This document shows, in pieces, positions 61,783 through 64,000 of a stretch of 64,000 nucleotides of DNA (position 1 is its first letter; each line of letters begins with the position of its first letter). Made by a program: the position numbers and the translations under genes. Below the pieces are notes generated by a model. The model had not been told where the DNA came from. It ran no database searches and was given only the letters and a program-made list of their open reading frames with translations. The DNA comes from Chlamydoabsidia padenii (lineage: Eukaryota; Mucoromycota; Mucoromycetes; Mucorales; Cunninghamellaceae): the NCBI GenBank assembly GCA_025330725.1, contig JAIWND010000003.1, forward strand, positions 1,178,001 to 1,242,000. Direction: 5' to 3'.

Positions 61783-61945
61783 TCATTACAAGCTTGGACT
61801 GACTACCACAAGGGACTTGGTGCTTAAATTTTGCGGTAAAGTATGCTGGAAATATGCTATACTATCCACATCACCACTTAAATCATTAGCATCAGTTAAC
61901 AATTGAGCCAGTAGAGCTCTTCCCGAATCTCAAAGGCAAGCGGTA
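61783..61945. repeat. Diverged copy of the 20.7-21.2 kb repeat family
   Basis: In the same order as unit 2 of the tandem repeat: GGACTTGGT, GTAAA plus TGGAAAT, CATTAGCATC, CAGTAGAGCTCT and AAGCGG. Spacing is close to that of the unit. It is a dispersed, non-coding repeat family with at least three members in the window. Confidence 0.6.
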
Positions 61946-62701
61946 ATTGAAATCGATTCCTCTCTCGACCCTAGCAGATGTACATCTATGGCTTTGATGT
62001 GATGAAGTTCTTTCTTGGAAAAATTAAAAAAAGACATGAAGTTAATGTTATCAACATAAGAAACATCTGAGCATATAGAAGGGTGAGAAGCTAATCAGCG
62101 TTTTTGCATAACATTGGGGTAAAAAGAAGCCTTTCATTCAGCAGACATGATGATTCAAATACAGTTTATGAATTTTTATTTTATTACAACAAAAGTTTAC
62201 TATTACTAAAAACTATCACTAGGAACCGATTTCAAAGATGCATCCATATATCTTGATTCTTGTCCGAAAAGCATCACCAGAGCAGGTCTTTCCATGACAT
62301 TGTTACAGAATCGTGTAGTTTTTCCATCAAACAAGCCGTATTCACCCCCAACCACCCCTTGGTCTGATCACACCAATGCAATTTTCTTTTCCATTTACCT
62401 GTGTTCCCAATTGAGGCAGTTACCTGTATATACTTGTTTTTGAATCCAAAAGAAAGGTCCACAACAAGATCCACAGGATTACCATTTTAAGTATAATTGA
62501 TCAAGTTGTCGTCCCCAAAGGCGTATTACGATCGATGAGATGAAGGGTTATAGACTTGTATGCAAAATGAAGACTCTCACCCCCAATTCATTCAACATAT
62601 CACTTTTATGTTTACCTTTGTAACCAGTTACCAGATTGTAGTACCAGTTCAAAAGTGTACTGTATACACCGCCGTTTTGTATGGTCCCAGTTGTTAATTT
62701 G

Positions 62702-62739
<38 letters not shown>

Positions 62740-64000
62740 AGGATCCACCTACCATCACATATGACTAGATATATAGATATGATTAGTCGCCCAATGTTAA
62801 GTTGTTGTTGTAGCTTCATTTTTCTCACCCGTAACCAAGAAAACCGGCTATTCCTATTTACCTGCATGCGTCAGTTAAAGTTGAGTCCGGCTTTTCTTCA
62901 ATCCATCTAGTTACATTACCTAACAAGATCAAAACCAAGAATTAGTAAAGAAGCTTTTTGGAAAAAAAAAAAAGGGTATTACCAACCCTCCTTCTTTTTT
63001 TTTCTGTCCCTACCTTTGTCATGTTCATCTTGTGTTATTATGGTATATTAACATCTTGCCTTTGAAGGAGAGACTTGATGGTAAGGTCATAAAGGGACTT
63101 TTATTGATCGGAGGGTATATGTGAGGGGAAAGATTAAAAAGGAGGTGGCATGTTCAGAGTGTTGTCATAAAGAAAAGAAGAAAAGAAAGAAATTAAAAGA
63201 CTTACCCACAGGTTTCAAAGAAAGATCGATTTTTAAATCCCGCATTTCGATCTGTTTGAAAATTTCAGGGGCACATTTTCCCCATTTGAACGAAACTCGA
63301 TATCAATAATCAAACAGATCATAGACAGGCCAAATATAATGGGACATGCATTGAACCAGCCAAATACAGCACCCCTTCATCGACAATTAACCCTCTTCTA
63401 CACGGTCGCACCAATAATCTCACTGGATAAGAAAGTCTAAGGGGAATAGACAGTAACCAAAGGTCAGACAGGTTAGCTACTTGACGGTCATTGTTTCAAC
63501 ATTTTAAGAATCAAGTTGAGACTTATTGGATTCCAATAGGCTGTAAAACTGGACACATAGAGCCCGGTTGGGCTTGATTTGGGCTTATTGCTTAGTTGTG
63601 TAACAATGGCGCCAAGGAGCGGCATTGAAAAAAAAGGAGGCGGCGTTCGATAAGATGGAGAGAAGAAGAAGAAAAAAGGAGGCAAGTCTGGTACAAGATA
63701 TAGTCAGGGTTTTACTCTATTCTATTGCGTCAAATTGTTCTTGATACAAGTCCTCGACAAAAAGAAAAAGCAGGTAAACTTTAAAGAGACAAGTGACGTT
63801 ATGTAAAGTGGGTCAAAAAAAAGCCTAAAACCAAGAATTGAGATCCTTGTTTTTTTAAAGAGAGAAGAGAGAGAGCGGGATTATGCATGATAATTGAATC
63901 AACGGGTACTTTATTATTTACAAAAAAAAATATTAACATGAGTTTAAAGAGGGATGAGAATGAGAGAGGAGTGAGAAGGGAGAGAAGGGGAAGAGATAGG
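61946..64000. other. Gene-poor right end
   Basis: No confident gene. Minus-strand coding-like stretches occur at about 62548-62700 (GGVYSTLLNWYYNLVTGY) and 62274-62474 (FGFKNKYIQVTASIGNTG, WKRKLHWCDQTKGW), but I could not join or identify them. There is a 36-nt A run at 62702-62737. An element-like TTTTAAATCCCG lies at 63231-63242 and CGGGATTA near 63877. The last 100 bp look like the 3' flank of a minus-strand gene beyond the window. Confidence 0.35.

Overview
This is a nuclear chromosome segment of a filamentous fungus, most likely an early-diverging one (Mucoromycota, probably Mucorales). The genes carry many short GT-AG introns, with recognisable branch sites such as CTAAC or CTCAAC. Long A/T homopolymers and poly-Q/poly-S tracts are common. 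Several products are typical of early-diverging fungi and absent from the usual yeasts: a coilin, an LMBD1-type lysosomal cobalamin transporter, RABL6, JMJD4 and AIRIM. The lineage call is inference from gene content; no marker gene allows a species name.

Layout. 1-5.7 kb: a truncated Med12-like gene, a JMJD4 oxygenase, an NT-C2 protein, and divergent from it a Nem1/Dullard phosphatase. 5.7-12.7 kb: two transcription-factor genes (bHLH and C2H2) in gene-poor DNA. 12.7-23.2 kb: LMBD1, mitoribosomal Mrp51, a kynurenine-formamidase-like hydrolase, an Nhp10-like HMG protein, PIG-L/GPI12, and a beta-trefoil/CipC fusion. 23.9-32.9 kb: DDX41, a second bHLH factor, a Whi5-like AT-hook protein, Ubc13, a membrane methyltransferase and RPB9. 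34.2-49.4 kb: a small hypothetical protein, RABL6, an RNF5-type E3, a universal-stress protein, PheRS beta, Pno1, coilin, a p24-delta gene with an internal stop, and an Egt2-like PLP enzyme. 50-57.9 kb: Kin1-like kinase, ribosomal protein uL2, AIRIM and a secreted alkaline phosphatase. 57.9-64 kb is gene-poor and holds a tRNA-Ala(CGC), repeats and decayed coding-like pieces. Intron and exon positions were worked out by hand from splice consensus and frame continuity; where exon lists are given, they sum to an open frame.

The genes are housekeeping loci and do not form a metabolic cluster. The strongest unexplained signal is a 12-bp element, CGGGATTTGAAA, in either orientation. It has five exact copies, all non-coding, plus many one- or two-base variants. 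Most lie 55-155 bp upstream of start codons, and single copies sit in shared divergent promoters. It looks like a lineage-wide core or cell-cycle promoter element. Other points of interest are a 214-244 bp tandem repeat that carries the element next to PIG-L and has a diverged relative 41 kb away, the nonsense codon in the p24 gene, GC-AG introns, an 11-nt micro-exon, and the fungal coilin.
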